In this document: positions 14,101-30,200 of the stretch, piece by piece | How the letters are laid out: every line of letters begins with the position of its first letter | How positions within the stretch are numbered: the stretch's first letter is position 1 | Assembly: GCA_026874595.1 (NCBI GenBank) | Contig: CM049306.1 | Coordinates: forward strand, 73,779,642-73,843,641 | Direction: 5' to 3' | Length of the DNA stretch: 64,000 bases | Source: Sipunculus nudus | Taxonomy: Eukaryota > Annelida > Sipuncula > Golfingiida > Sipunculidae | Notes under the pieces: generated by a model | Told to the model about the DNA's origin: nothing | The model's database searches: none | Seen by the model: only the letters and a program-made list of their open reading frames with translations | Position numbers and translations under genes: made by a program

Positions 14101-17100
14101 CATTGCACACGTCACAGAAATCCCGAGATCTTGATCTAACCGCATACTAACGCACTTGAAAATGAAGAAATAGCAGGTTGAAACGGCAACATATCCGAAC
14201 AAAGCAGCTAATCAGATTGCCACACCCTGTTCCATATTAACGTTTAGGAGGCATAATGTCGACCATTATTTCAGATACTTGGTTTACTAGATTATATAAA
14301 CAATATAAGATGAAATATAATGAATGTTATGGGTACAACTGATTCCTGATTGAACTAGAGAGTTGGCCTTTAACAAACAAACAAACATTTGAACATGTTT
14401 ATTGTGGTTAAATAATGATGTGGAACACAGTTTTTGTGTTTGTGGTTGTCATCACTGATTTTTGTGGGACAAGTCAAATTCATGTAGGGCAAGTAAAAAG
14501 GCCAGATGTTACTTGCCTTTAGGTCAAGTACTTTCAAAAGTTAATATTGAGCAATGCCTTCATGACTTCAAATTTACATTCATAAAAAAGTAATAAAATA
14601 AACTGTGCATGACAATTACCAACTATCAGTCTTATTTCTGCTTGTGCCAATATTACTTTTCCTTATCTGCCAACAACTGTATCCAATATTTATTTAGCTG
14701 ATAAGTTTCAGGATCTATTATCCTCATATTAAATATGTGTATCAGCACAAAATGTGTCATGTCACCTGAATATATCCACTTCATGTACTGAGGGCAGTAT
14801 ACAGTTAGCTGGCATGATAGGCTGAAATAAACAAGGAAACGGATGAAATATGTATGTTAACTCGTCATCATATATAACAATGACAATGACAGAAGTCTAA
14901 AGCATACAAAGTGATGATGCATTAAACATTATAAACAGCTGACATGTACTCAGTGCCATGCCCAAACTGAACAGATCAATAACTTAAAACAATATTTTTA
15001 ACGTTCCACCTTTATTTTGGTTTGAAAAGGCCATGGTTAACTTCATGACCACCATGTTGTTAATCATGTCTCATTGGAGATAAGTTTTAATTTAAACATT
15101 TATTCAACCAACTCCCGCTTCTCATGATGAGTGTATTTTTCTGTACATATGGAGAATGTCTACAGAAAATTTCACAAAACATATTGCAATTAAATTCTCA
15201 AACCATAAATCCACAGCACTATTATGCCTTTATTCTGTAATGTAGTTGCTGTACAGGTTTGTCCACTATAACAGTGGAAGTGGATAATTGGCATGTCTGA
15301 ATTTTCGTGCTTTATTCATTTTACAGCATTAGCGCAGTTTGAATTTTCGCACAAATCAGCATGTTTAGTTGATTTATTTTTAATCAAATTTTTACAATAT
15401 TTAAAGGAATATATAAAAGATAGGTTTGCAGCGCAACCTTCTCCCCCCTAACAAGCCCTGGTTGACAGCATTTATGGTACGGGCGGCTGAGTACTGTGAC
15501 CGCAAGGTGTAGAAAATACGTAATTAACCGGGACTAATCCTGTTAATCCTGAGTATGTTGTAGAATTGTTAAACAACAACTGTGATCATTAAGTAGAAGC
15601 AGCCCGGTATATGTGAACAACAAATAGAGCTGACAACAGTCATGACTGGTTCTCCGTCATACCAGTAGGGGGGAAGGGGGGTCTTCAGTTATCTAGGTTG
15701 CATGAAATAATGCGTGTTCTTAATTCAACACAAATCTAGCTCCTGTGTATATCCTTGAAATTAAAACCCTACTAACATATTAGTAACAAAACCACTTACA
15801 CAGTATATTATGCACTATCCATTCTTATACATGTATTTATTATTATCAGACTTTATCAGCTAACCCATGGATCTTATGAAAATCAATTATGCTACATTTT
15901 GATGCAATTATCAACATTAGAAATTATAAATCCCTTTTTTCATCTGAACATGCACATGACTTATCCAAAACATGAACATCATCAAAAAATCAACTATAAT
16001 TTTTTCATGAATCTACATTTTTTAATGAATTATAAGATATTAGTTACGTACTTCTGGGAATTTCTCTTTCCATGGCTTCATCAAATTGTGTACTTAATAC
16101 AAGTATTATGACAGACTGTGTACATAATGAAATGTCTCAGTGTTAAGAATTCATGAACCTTATACCAGGGTTAATTTCTGTAATAAGCCAAAATAATGAA
16201 TGACCCCCTGAAAATGAAAATTTATTTTGGGGGATAATTTTGAAAATTTTTCCTTTTAGTCTCTACAGATCTTATGACAACATAACAAAATCATAACAGC
16301 CAGACTCCAGGAACATTTTGTTGGAGAAAACCTGTAAAGCTCCTGCTACTCTTTCTAAATGATAGGTCATATTCTCTCCCACTTTGTTCGACCATGATGA
16401 CATTACGGCAAGTTTATAGTAGCCATGTTCCCATTGCCAGCAAAATGAATACCAGCCCAGTAATATCCATCCTGGCTTTATGCATATTGGGCAGGCAGGT
16501 GTGCTGTCAGTCTAAACAAAATGTAACAACTGGTATCTGTTTTGCTGGCAACAGGAACATGGCTATTATAAAATAGTCTCAATGTCATAATAGGTCGATG
16601 AAGTGGGAACATAGAGGGAGCCTAAATATGACCTATTATTTACCATGAGTAAGCTCCTGCATGTCACAGTAATTTAGGCATAGGGTAGGTGTTTAGAGCA
16701 TAGTAACCTAAACTACAACCAATCAAGCTCAGCTGACAGACCCCAATTTTTTCAAGCAGTGATGATAGAAATGACAAAAATAACAGAATGTTTTAACCAA
16801 ATAAACAGAGACAGATATCCATTTGTATTAAATGCAGATAATGGCAATAATAGCAGAAAATGATTATGAAAAGAATTTATGAAAAGCAAAACTTTTAAGC
16901 TCTGAGCTATAGTTATTAGCTGTATAAGCTTTCTGCATTACATCGTTGCTTATTCATGTGGATGTAAAAAGTATCATTATGAAACAAAAACTCTCAATGG
17001 GCAGTATAACCAAAAAGATAATTTCCCCTTAACTGCACAGTGCACACTCAGGAAAACTTCATATGATACTGTGAACTAAAAGCTGTCAGAAAAATTCAAT

Positions 17101-20100
17101 TTTTTTTAGAAAATGTAATTATTTCATGAATATCTGAATAACATGCAATAAAAAGCAATTAACTTTCTGTACAACTAAATAAATCAACTTACAGGCTATA
17201 TATATATATATATGTTCTAAATATGTACATTTCTGCTGCTACCACTTGTCAATAAGATGGTATTTTAATATCTCTATGAGAATTTGACATTTATTTCTCT
17301 ACAAGGGTAAAGTAATTATTTTAGCTTCACAACCTTGTAATAATACAGTGGAACCTGTTTGAAAAACCACCAGTCTGATAAAGACCACCTGTCTATTAAG
17401 ACCACCCTTGAGCAAACAAAAAACATTCACATTGGTTATAACTGACCTGTTGATTATACCACCTGTGAATTAAGACCACTTTTGTTCAGTCCTAAGGTAG
17501 GTCTTATTACACAGGTTTCACTTTATAAGTTTTAATTACTTGAAGAAAATTTCTTAGAATAATCAGTTTGTGATACAAACAGCAAAAGCACAGTATAATG
17601 CACCTTACAGGTTGGTTAAAAATGACAGTTTCAAGTTTATTAACTCTTTAATACTTAACCAGTTGGAACGTATTTCATTGATAAAGTTTGAAGAAATGCA
17701 TGGAATCAGGATCAATGCTTGAAACATGTTAAATTTAACATTGACTAGTGATAAATGCAGGTGTGCATGTAACCATTCTCATTTAGATTTTACACATAAA
17801 ACCATGCTTCAGGTTAAAATTGATGAGTCCAAAACTGGTGAGTCAGCAGAATTGATCAAAACTATAAGAGATGTTTTAGTGCTCAAATACAGGACATAAA
17901 CCATAGGCATCACGCCATATCAGACAACAACAACAACTGCCCCATTACACAATTTTGTGAAATTCATTGAGTTATGGAAGTAGGACTGAAAAACATAATC
18001 AGAATCAGAATAGAGGAAATGTAGCCATGGCATTACTATGAGATATAAACCAACATCTGTTTAGCAAGGTAAAACATGTATAAATTGCCAAGAATGGGCC
18101 TGAATGAGTATTAAACACGTAATTTGTGTTACTGTAGCAGAAAGAAAAGAAGTGTCCAAACAAACCTCTGTTAAACTGACTAGCACAGGTTAAAAACCTG
18201 CAGTAATGTATAAATATGAACTTCCATATTCAGATACTAATGTACACACAGAAGTATTGGAGTGTATATTTTGGACACAATTTCTGGGTAAGTATTACCC
18301 AAACTTGAGTACTACTTTCACACCTATTGAGAAGCATTACAGTTTATGAACAAGTTGCTGTGGATCATGAAGCCAGGTTTCCCTATGTTCCCTAAAGAAT
18401 TCAATCTTCTATTGTACTTGCCATAATGAGAGAGGTTGTTTCTGGATCTTATTTTCTTTAAAGAACAAGATACAGACAAAACAGTACTTCTACAGAAAGA
18501 TGAATATATACTTGGGACCAACACATGTGTATGTTGTATGAATACCATAAAAATTAAAAGGGTTTGGGCAAATCTAAGAATAAAAATCTACAACTAATCC
18601 AGTTTGTCATCAAGAGACTGATGAAATTATTAGAAAGTATCTTTCTTTGGTATCTTGCGAGTCTTGTATTAATCTGAGGATGAAGACAGGGGAATATAAG
18701 ACACATTCTCTGTTATAAAAAAAAAACAACATATTAATCCCTCAGGCTGTGTGCTGACACCAGGATTGGTTGGCCTAGGTAAGAACAGGATAATAGGTCC
18801 TCTTTTGTATCAATGTTTTTCTTTAATGTAATAGGTAAATACATTTTTACAAGTGATACAAAGTATCCAAATGGCAATCTATTAGATACAGAGAATATCT
18901 GAGCTATCAAACCATGTATATTGTGTTCTCTATAAAGCAAAACTGCCAGAAAGAACACTTATTTTTGATGTTATAACCCTGTGAGTGTCATGAACATTAA
19001 CTGCCATCTAGTGATGAGCAGCTGAAACCTCAGAGGTGACCAGGGCAGCTGACAATCCACGAGGGTCTCATCACTGTGTAAGTATTGTGAATAGTAAACT
19101 TTTATCAAATGCTGTTAATATGGTTATCTTTAAACTATGTTATTGTTATACCTATAAAGTGCATTACTGATAGTTCCCCAAAGCATAAAAAAATAGGAAA
19201 AACCAGATACCATGTCAGTAACTTATTAAACTGCAGTGCACAGAGCAAATGTTAACTGTCACTTACTGTAAGAGAAGGCAAAAAGAGCATGGTAGCCACC
19301 ATCTAATAATTAGCACAGAGTTACAAGCATTCATTTCCTTAGTAATTACATATATAACATATATATAGGAATTAGAATACAACATTTGTGTTATTAGTAT
19401 CAAAGAGTTCTGAATTTCATAGATTACTTATAAATGGTAAAGAACAACAGATGGGTACATTATTTGATAAGAGTCTTCTGATTGGTTAGAAGACAACTAG
19501 GCACTGCAATTATTCACTGCAATTTAACCAATCACATGAAAGATGAACTAGTTTCGATCATACTCCACTAACATAAAACATTCTGCTAACTAGAATATGG
19601 GTAGTCAACAAGCGACTACATGTATCCGCCAATATCAGAGTAGGACGGGTGAAGTGAGGCATGGATTAAGTGGCAAGGGGAAATAAAGTTAGATGTGTTA
19701 CATATTAGCATGGATGTCTGCCATGTATACATGACTGTAGGTGGTGCCACCTGTTATTTGAATGAGAAACTATCCAAGATGTATACACATGCAAAATTTC
19801 AGTTGGAAAAGTCAAATGACTGCAGAGTGATTTTATAGCACAGCAAAATTTTTCGCCTAATCGGTCAAATGGTTCCTGAGATATGAGTTTGGATGACTGC
19901 AGCGTTAACTTGAATGTAGGTGGCGCCACCTGTCGTAAAATCAAGAGAGCTGTCCAAGATGTATATACATGCAAAAGTTCAGGTGTATAAGTCTAACCAA
20001 TGCAGAGATATGAGTGATTTTATCCCTAGGCAGATGAACGAATGGACGCTGTGCAAAAACGGTTGCAGGTGGCGCCACTAGTTTTGTGTATGATAAAAGA

Positions 20101-21165
20101 GCTATGTGAGATCCAAACACATGCAACACTTAAGGAAGATACGTCAAACCAGTCCGGAGATATTTGCAGGGATATCTGCAGCATGTACGTGAATGTAGGT
20201 GGCGCCACCTGTCATAAAATCAAGAAAGCTATCCAGGATGTATATGCATGCCAAATTTCAGGTGAATAAGTCAAACCACTGGCGGATATGAGTGATTTTA
20301 ACCCAAGTCAAACGAACTGATGGACACTGTGCAAGAATGGTTGCAGGTAGCGCCACCAGTTTCTTGTATGAACAAGAGCTATGTGAGATCTAAACACATG
20401 CATATTTTCAGGAATATGCTTCCAACCAGTCCAGAGATATAAGCATGGATGTCTGCAGCGTGAAAGTGAATGTAGGTGGCGCCGCCTATCATAAAATCAA
20501 GAAAGCTATCCAGGATGTATACGCATGCAAAATTTCAGATGAATTAGTCAAACTACTGCAGAGATGTGTGATTTTAACCCAAGACAGATGAACAGATGGA
20601 AGCTGTGCAAAAATGGTTGTAGGTGGCGCCCCTATTTTTGTGTATGTTAAAAAGCTATCCAAGGGCTACATTTGTGCAATTTTTTTTTCCTAATTGGTCA
20701 AACGAGTCCAAAGATATGTGGGTTAATGTGTCAAAACAGATGCACAGATGGACACACTGGAGACAGAAAAGGTCAGAGGTCAACGCCGAATGGTTAGGCA
20801 CCAGTTCACATGTGATCCAATAATTGGTGTAAGTTTTGGAAAAATTGGTCCAGTAGTCTCAGAGGAGTTATCAGGAAATGAATACATCATTGGCGGCAGA
20901 ACCAAGTCTAAAACATAGTATCTGCAAAACTTTGTTTTGGCGGATACAATTAGTCTACTGAGACAAAATATTCATATGACTAACAACCCCATAACCATAC
21001 TAAAAAGCTCTATCAAATCTATCAAGGTGTATAATAAAACTGTCTGATCAATCAGAGACTTAAAAACTATTAAGAAAATGAGTTTTATTTTTGGCTTATG
21101 TTGTGGTTTTACTGAACGTTTGTAATAAATCTGTCCCTTCATGCTGCATCATTAAACAAAGACTG

Positions 21166-21249
<84 letters not shown>

Positions 21250-24200
21250 ATTATCATTATATATATACATACACCAGTATATATGGTATTGTGTAAAAAT
21301 ATGAGTGTAAACCATTTGTCAGACTTCAGAGATACATGGGATTCATAAAAAAACTGAATTCTGATTCATGAAAAGTGCTTGGATAATTTAGAACTCCCTT
21401 TCAGACTAAATGTAATTTAATAAGAAAAATCAAATATAAAATGGACAAAAAGTCTCAGAATAATCAGGAAATGGCTGTTATAACAATTTTTTTGTTTTGT
21501 GATGGTTTTAAGAAACTAATGCATATTCCATAAATATTACCACTGTTATATTGTTAACATACATTATGATTTATGCATTATTAAATGTTCAACCTTCTAC
21601 CAAAATTAAATCTAAGTCTTGAACCACAAACATTCCCAGCTAGATTAAAGTCTACCTACCATGCTAAGGGCTACCACTAATCCAGAAACTGTACAGTATT
21701 TCAGCCAAGGGAAAATGCAGACCTTAGAAACTGATATGAAGTTATTCAATCATACCTTAAATAGCCACAAACACAGACAGTACAAAGATGAACTTACCAC
21801 TGCTGAGTTTTTGGGTTGTGCTGCCCCTATTAGTCTATCTGACCTACAAGGTATCCTGGCCTGAAAAAAAAGTAAAAAAAAAAAATGAGGTTGAACACGA
21901 GCATGTTAACAGTTACACATCAATTCTATATCAACAATGTAAATAGTGCTTATTAAGGGATCCATACAGAAGAGAGATAAGATTACTAATGTCTGACAAG
22001 AATAATTAAATTAGTACAATTTTTCAAAATGGAAAAAATCCCATATCAATCTATACTGCTGCAGAAAACATTGAAAATAAAACTTGGACTGTATGTAAAG
22101 AATTTTAAAGCTAGAAAATGTGGATTATCTATTGGGAAAAATATATCATATGAGACATACTCTCTCAAATTGGCAAACATACAAGCAATGTAGTTAGTGC
22201 CACTGCTGACATCTAGTGGCAGCAAGAAGAACAAATTACAATGTAAATTGTGTTTACCTGTATGACTGTGCCCATCAGAGGCAAATTGAGCGTTTCTCCT
22301 GGCACTGCTGCTGGCCACTGGTCAACATCATGGCAAGCTGGAGTACACATAAAAACATATAGGAAAGGTTCACCTAAAAACATTGGAAAGGTACAAATAA
22401 AAACATAGGAAAGGTACACATGAAAACATAGGAAAAGTACACATAAAAACATAGGAAGTATACCTGTCACTCAAATGATATCAACATGGAAAATAATGCT
22501 AATGCCATAATATACATTAGCCATTTCCTTGTGTGGATCATCTAAGCAATGACTCTTACCACCTGATCTGTTTATGTAAAATGGGACAGCTGCTGTATTT
22601 TCTGTATTAATTTATGCCAAAAATGGCAAACTTTAAATATGCAAAAGAGGGGAAATTCTATGCAACAGTTATTTGGCATTATGTACCAAATAACTGAAAT
22701 TAAACTACAGACATTTGCTTGAAGAAAGATGATCTTTCAAAACAATTTTTTGGATATTTCTATTCATTGCTCTGATTTCAGAGAAATTATAAACTTTTTA
22801 GTCCTCTGTTTTCCATTTCAGATAAAAACAAGGCCTACAGGCCTAATGTGAACCTGTGCATTGGGAAATACACCAGGTATAATGCTTCAATGCTGGACCA
22901 TTACTTCTCATGTATATGAACAATGCAGGTACTAAACATTTTGATTAAGAAAAAATTACACAAACATCACTGCTGAAATTCTGGCATGGGTGCACACAAC
23001 ACAACTAGGGACCCACGGGTCTCAACGCTCAGCTGAATTTGTCGATAAGGATATTTTTAAAGAAATTTTTCAGAATGACAGTCCTGTGACCTTAACCAAT
23101 GACCTTGTGACCAAAAAATCTTAGAACTTAATATCCTTGAACTTGCAGCATTAGGATTATTGTATCAATCTTTTAAAAAGTGACCTTGACCTCTGACCAG
23201 ATAACCTCAAATTCTACAGGTTTCCTCACTTTAGGCAAGTAAGCCATGTGTGAACGTTGGAAAGTTCAGGATGAAAAGTTTGATTTACAGTGCATCCACA
23301 ATCTTTTTAAAGATGTGGCTCCTGTGACCTTCAACTTAGATCGCTGGACCATGGTAATCAAAATGAATTTACTTATGTGGTTGGTCATTATTAAATCAAG
23401 TTTGAAGCCAGTTTATTTTTAGAAATAAATAGAAAAATATTCGTTAAAATAGAGAAAATACAGGTGGCGCCACCACGTTTCAGGAACTGGTAAAACTAGT
23501 CATGGTAAATATTCAAGGCAAGATTCATGACAAACCATGCATTAATTATCAAGATATTGGAGGTTTTGTATCAAATTTCTTACTATTCTGGGGGGTACTT
23601 TCAAGCCCTGTAGGTCAAAGGATATAGGTCGCAGTGACCTTATTTCAGGTTTCCAAGGAGATTTTTTATTGACCTCCCTGGATTATCACTTAGAAATTTC
23701 TAGGACCAGCTGTTACGATTTGTGCCCTGCTAACAGACGGCTGGATATCAGTATGAACGACGGACAAAGCGCCATTCCTACACCTCAGCTGACTTACAGT
23801 CAGCTGAGTAAGTCAGCTGAGCTAAAAATGATTGTAGCTGGCACCACCAGTCTTGTATACAACGAAGCTATCAGAGATATAGACATATGCCCAAGTTCAG
23901 ACTGATATATCAAACCCCTCCTGAGAAAAAAGCAGGGACACACACTGTGCAAAAATTAATGTAGGTGGCACCACCAGTCTTGTATACGACAAGCTATTCA
24001 ATAGGTATAAATATGCCCAATTTCAGGATGATATATCAAATTCCTCTATGGAAATAAGCAGGCACAAAAGTCACACACTGTGCAAAAGTCATTGTAGGTG
24101 GTGACACCTGTCTTGTGAATGAGAAACCCATCAAAGACGCATAGACAGGTTAAAATATTAGGCCAATACATCAAATTTACCTTAAGTCTGATGCACGGGG

Positions 24201-27200
24201 CTGACCAGGCTTAGGTGAGAAAGGCAGTTGCCCCGAGTGAACTGTGACAAATTTGCTTGCTCAGGCTACTGCACTGAGTGAACTCATGACCTGCACCTGG
24301 CTAGACTGGGTAAACTTTTTACCTGTACCTGGCTGCACTGAGTGAACTCTTGACCTGTTGCCTAATCTGATACAGTTGGCAGTCAGCCAAAGCTATAAAT
24401 AGATTGGCTCCACATGCAGCCCTGAGAGGCATGACACCTATGAGGTGATCACATGGTGCCCATGAGGTGTTCACATGTCACCCATGAGGGGATCACATGC
24501 CTTGTGCTTGGCTGCACTGACTGAACTCTTGACCTATATCTGGCTGCCAAATCTAAAACAGTTGGCAGTTTCTTAACCTATTTTAATATACAGACACAAT
24601 CTTAGCCTGTTGGCAAATCTGTTTACACATACTGAAAGACTTTGGCTAAAATGCATTTTTCAAGCTGACATATCCATAATCTTTTTATCAAAATATCTGG
24701 AATAATAAAAGATGCAGTTTTTTTCATAAATAAGCTGAATCCCACAACATTTGATATATGACAGATTATTGCATAAAATCTGGGGATGGTAGTTCCTGCT
24801 ATTCTGAGTAATTATGGGTTAATGTACAGATGACCAATGACCCCCGTACAAAAAAAGGTCAATGCAGGTGACCACCAATACCTGAATTTCATATATGGCT
24901 CATGTGACCAACACTGGCAGAAAATTTGGTGATGATAGCTCCGGCCATTTCTGAGATTGTCATTTTAGTATGCTTTTTCGGACAGATGACTAGGTTCAAC
25001 TTCCTGTAATTCGGCAAAAATTCACTGAACTTAAACCATTTGAACCGTCCTGAACTTGAGAGAGATGATATAAAAGATTATTTCTGTGAAATATTGAACA
25101 AATTGGCTTGACCATTTCGTCGGAGAAGATTTTTTAAGGTTTTTTAGCTCTATAAAATCTGAGAAAATGCAGATTTTTTCAGATGGCTAATTTTTTGCAT
25201 TAAATTTCATGATGCTAGCTCCAGTCAATCCAATGGTATGAGTTAACGTATACCTGTGATTGTAAACATTGCCTGGCATGAGGAATATCTAAAATCATAA
25301 ATCTACATTTTTTAAAAGTTTTTAAAAAGCATTCTTGTCAATATTAACCAAAGATACCTGAAATCTAAATGTCTGGAGGCATGATGTAACGGATGCTGAT
25401 AAACTGGTTCCAGGCTAGATGTATCTGCTTCACACAGCTAACATATATGGAAAATGACTCAATTCAATCTTTATTTTTCAGCCAAAATTCATTCTTCGGA
25501 ACCATAAAAAACAATTATTATAAGAATTATTCAGGGGATTATTCTTGTAAAATATTAAACAAATTGGCCTCAGTGGCGTCAGTCAAAAAACGTTTTGCAG
25601 GTTTATAACTCATATGGAAAAATAATTTCCATAAAAAAATATGGAAAAAAAATTCAAGTTAAGCTTCCCATAACTCAGCCAAAAATCACTGAACCAAAAC
25701 AATTTGAACAAACTTGAATTATCAACATCTAAGGATAATTAATGTGTGAGATTTAAGAATTTGGCCCAGTGGTTTTTGAGAAGAAGATCTTTGTAGCCAC
25801 TGAGCTAAAATGGGCTGTAATGGCATATGACTAAATTCAGCTTCCCATAACTCAGTCAAAAGTCACTGAACTGAGACCATTTGAACAAAGTTCAGAAAGC
25901 ACTACCCTAGGATCATTTCTGTGCGATATTAAACAATTTGGCCATATGGTTTCAGAGAAGAAGTTTTTGTAGCTGTCAGTATGATATGGGCACGGATGAC
26001 CCCCATACAAAAAAAGGCCGATGCAGGTGGCGCCACCAATACCTCAATTTCGGATATGACTCATGTGACCAACATTAGCATAAAATTTGGTGATGATAGC
26101 TCCAGCCGTTTCTAAGATTGTAATTTTAGTATGCTTTTTTGGACAGATGACTAAGTTCAACTAGCTGTAACTCGGCCAAAAATCACCGAACTTAAACCAT
26201 TCGAACAAACTTGAGAGAGATTGTTCCAGGGATCATTTCTGTGAAATATTGGACAATTTGGCTGAACAGTTTCGGAGAAGATTTTTAATGCTTTTTAAGC
26301 TTTTTCCCTATAAAATCTAAGAAAATGCAGTTAGCAAAAAAATAAGCAAAATCCGATAGAGTTTTTTAGAAGACTAATTTTTTGCATAAAATTTTGTGAT
26401 GCTAACTCTTGCCGTTTTTAAGATAGTATAGGTTAACGTACAGACGACGGACACCGGACGACGCCACACCATCGCATAAGCTCACAGGTTCGCTAAAAAT
26501 TTTAATGAATGGTAATCAAATAAATGATGTTCTACTTTATCAAAGTATGCATGTTTGTATAAAAAGTATTTTTCAAACTTACCTGCTTCTAATCCTGGTT
26601 CTCCATTATCAAAATATTGAGGAGCAATAATTCCAACAGCATGGTAAAATAGTTTGACAAAGGGAAGCTTGCTGATCAGAACCACAGACTGAAAAAAAGT
26701 TAATAGACTTATATTTCTGCTGACAGGTGATCACTACAATAAATTAAAGTATTCACTAATTTGTCATAACACTAGTAATCTCTGGCCAATATGACTTTGT
26801 TACAGAATGCATTATTGTTCACAAATGAAAAGTTGGATTTCTGAGGAAGCCTGCTTTGTAAACCTTCATGTAATGAGAACATTACTATTCACATTATGGC
26901 TTAAAAGAAGATATAAATACATTTGGTAGAGTATATGGCAAAATTTGTAACCTTACATGATACCAACATGTTACAAATAGGCTGAAGAGTGAAACCCAGA
27001 CTACCTAATGAAAGTCAATTATAAATGTAAAGCAAAAAAAAAAAGAATATGCATCATTTGCTGATTCATTTAACATGTTAAAATCACAAAGAACTAGAAA
27101 ACGGGTAGTCGACAAGCGACTATGTGTATCTGCAAAAATCAGAGTATGACGGGTGAAGTGAGGTATGGATTGAGTGGCAAGGGGAAATAGAGTTACATGT

Positions 27201-30200
27201 GTTACATATTAGAATGGATGTCTGCCACGTAAACATGATTGTAGGTGGCGCCACCTGTTATTTGAACGAGAAACTATCCAAGATGTATATACATGCAAAA
27301 TTTCAGGTGGAAAAGTCAAATGACTGCAGAGATACGAGTGATTTTATCCCACAGCAGACAAACAGATGAACACTGTGCAAAAATGCCTGCAGGTGGCACC
27401 ACCATTTTTGTGTATGTTATAAAGCTATTCAAGAGCTACATTTGTGTAAATATTTTTTCCTGATTGGTCAAACAAGTCTCGAGATATAAGCAATAATGTC
27501 TGCAGTGTGAATGTAGGTGGCGCCACCTGTCATAAAACCAAGAAAGCTATGCAGGATGTATACGCATGCCGAATTTCAGGTGAATTAGTCAAACCACTGC
27601 AGAGATGTGAGTGATTTTAACCCAAGGCAGACAAACAGATGGAGGCTGTGCAAAAATGGCTGCAGGTGGCGCCACCATTTTTATGTACGTTATAAAGCTA
27701 TCCAAGGGCTACATTTGAGTAAATTTTTTTCCTGATTGGTCAAACGTTTCCCAAGTTATGAGCTCTTGGATGTCTGCACCATGAACGTGAATGTAGGTGG
27801 CACCACCTGTCATAAAATCAAGAAAGCTATCTAGGATGTATACGCATGCCGAATTTCAGGTGAATTAGTCAAACCACTGCAGAGATATGAGTGGTTTTAA
27901 CCCAAGGCAGATGACCAGATGGACACTGTGCAAACATGGTTGCAGGTAGCGCCACCATTTTTTGTGTATGTTATCCAAGGGCTACATTTGTACAAAATTA
28001 TTTTCCTGATCGGTCAAATGGTTCCTGAGATATGTGGGTTTATGTGTGGAAACAGACGCACAAATGGATGCTGGGCAGAGAGGAAAGGACAGAGGTCAAG
28101 GCAAATTGGTTAGGCACCAGTTCACATGTGACCCCATAATTGGTGTAAGTTTCAGAAAAATTTGCCAGTAGTCTCAGAGGAGTTCTCCGGAAACGAACGC
28201 GGCTGCGGCGTCATTTTTTACATGACTTTAATTAACATTAAATAAGGATGTAAATAACGTCAGTGTAAAAAAACTTGCCAACCCTGATTAACTGGATCAT
28301 CATATGCCTTTTCTTCAAATTCATATTATAAATAATGATATTAATGCAGACTATTTATTATCAAATCCAGTATCCATGTCACACTGGCTTAAACACATTC
28401 ATAAATGCTGTGTTGAAAGTGAGACAAAGTAAAAGTAACAAATAACATCATCAGTTGTGGTACTTCCCTTCCATAGTGGCTACACTGATAATAAGAAAGC
28501 TATATAACATTTTTACATTTACCTTTTGAAAGTATCCCCTTCTGATACTTTTGTCCTTTGTTTGACGGAAGTAAACAAAACCATAATAGTGCTCATCATC
28601 ACTCTGCGAAATGAAAACATAAACTGTCACATATGCAAGTGGAGATATGATACATCCTGCACTAAAACCTTAAACAGAAATGATCTAGGGAGGTCTGGCT
28701 TTCATATGAATGTGTATTCTTAAAATTCAGCATTGAAAGAATATGGCTAGAAAAATATCTTGCACAGAACAGATTTGCATTCAACAGAACTGTAAAAAAG
28801 CAGACTTTTCTAAATTAATTACATGTATTGTCAAAGTCTTTACATCTGATTCTTAGCCAATACCAAATCACATCATGCTTGATTATTTCACACTTAGGTA
28901 AATACAAAGAAATTTTCTGCACAGACTTAGTTCTGACTGTACCATATTTTAGTGTTTTATCTTAAACTGGAAATGTTCTTATACCTATCATCAATGTATA
29001 TACAAATGATACAAAAATGCAAATAAAATATGAGAATCCTCTAATCATTTTCTTGCCAAAACCATCAAATTTTTATATATATAGACCACTCTGGCTGTCT
29101 CCTATCACTTGTAAATAAATAACAAACAAAATTATTTAGTGGTTGTTCAGGCAGGGGGTTACTGTGTACAGTGGAATCTCTCCTAGTGGGCACCTCCATG
29201 TACAGGGATGAACACTTCTATATAGTGAGCACTTTTTGGCAGACCCATTTATTCTCAGTATTATCTGTTTTGTATTCCTGACATCTATATAGTAGGCATG
29301 TCTATAAAGTAGACAGTTTGGCTCAGTCTCAAAGGTGCCCACATTATTAAGGTTTCTCTGTATGCTTGCACTGATTTATGAAAATTTTGTAAGTTACCTG
29401 CAGTGCTGAAGGACAGTCTCTGTTGTACTGTTTTAAGGATGCTCCAAAATGCTTCTTGTCTGGACACTGGCGAATTCGAAAATGGAACTGTGTGTCCCCC
29501 ATACACCCTGGAGCACAATGAAAACATACACTCACAATAAAATGAACAATACATGCCGCTGAACAAAATTACATGAAACTATGCCAGCAAGTTACAAGCA
29601 GAGTACAATTATTCAAAGGTTTAATCTCTGTTATACAATTTACATATTCTTGCCTGCATTATCTTATGGACTGCTAAATTCTGGCCATTTGAATTAAATT
29701 TGATTGAAGAACTTACTAGGAAGTAAATATAACAGGAAATATTATTCTTCCTGGGTATGTATTTATTTCATTAAAACCTCAGACAATATGTTTTTTGTGG
29801 TTGGCTTAATCTTCGCGTGGCTGAAATTTTGCAAATTCTGAATTTTGAACATTTTTGTGAGGGTTTTAATTTTTGCGATTGCAAAAGAACCTATTAAATC
29901 TAAGAATGGAAGTATTTGTATCTATTAAAAGTGAAAATAAATCCCGCAATACATCTCTTGTGACTGTTACAGTCATTATGTTGACCTGTGTCAGAGTCAA
30001 CATATCAAAGGTTATATCTACATATTTTACAATAATTAATGTGTATTTGGATGGGCTGGTTCTGATATCATGCACAGATTAGTTTGCTTATTACAAACCA
30101 TGGTTTCAGAAGTGTGATAACTAATCCATTTCTGCAGATGCATCATTGTTCATTAAAGTTAATTGGGTATCTTATTCCCAGGGGGTTTCATACTCATTTG

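Larger units (their letters stand above)
14822..21797. other. DENND6 intron 8, about 7 kb
   Basis: No exon found on either strand. Contains a foldback MITE (16358-16641), a TA-flanked MITE (17346-17523), a family 1 Helitron-like element (19590-20952) and a long AT microsatellite (21170-21249). The segment at 15585-15665 resembles 50055-50110 (shared GTGAACAACAAA, AGCTGAC and TCATG), an unnamed dispersed repeat. Confidence 0.6.
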
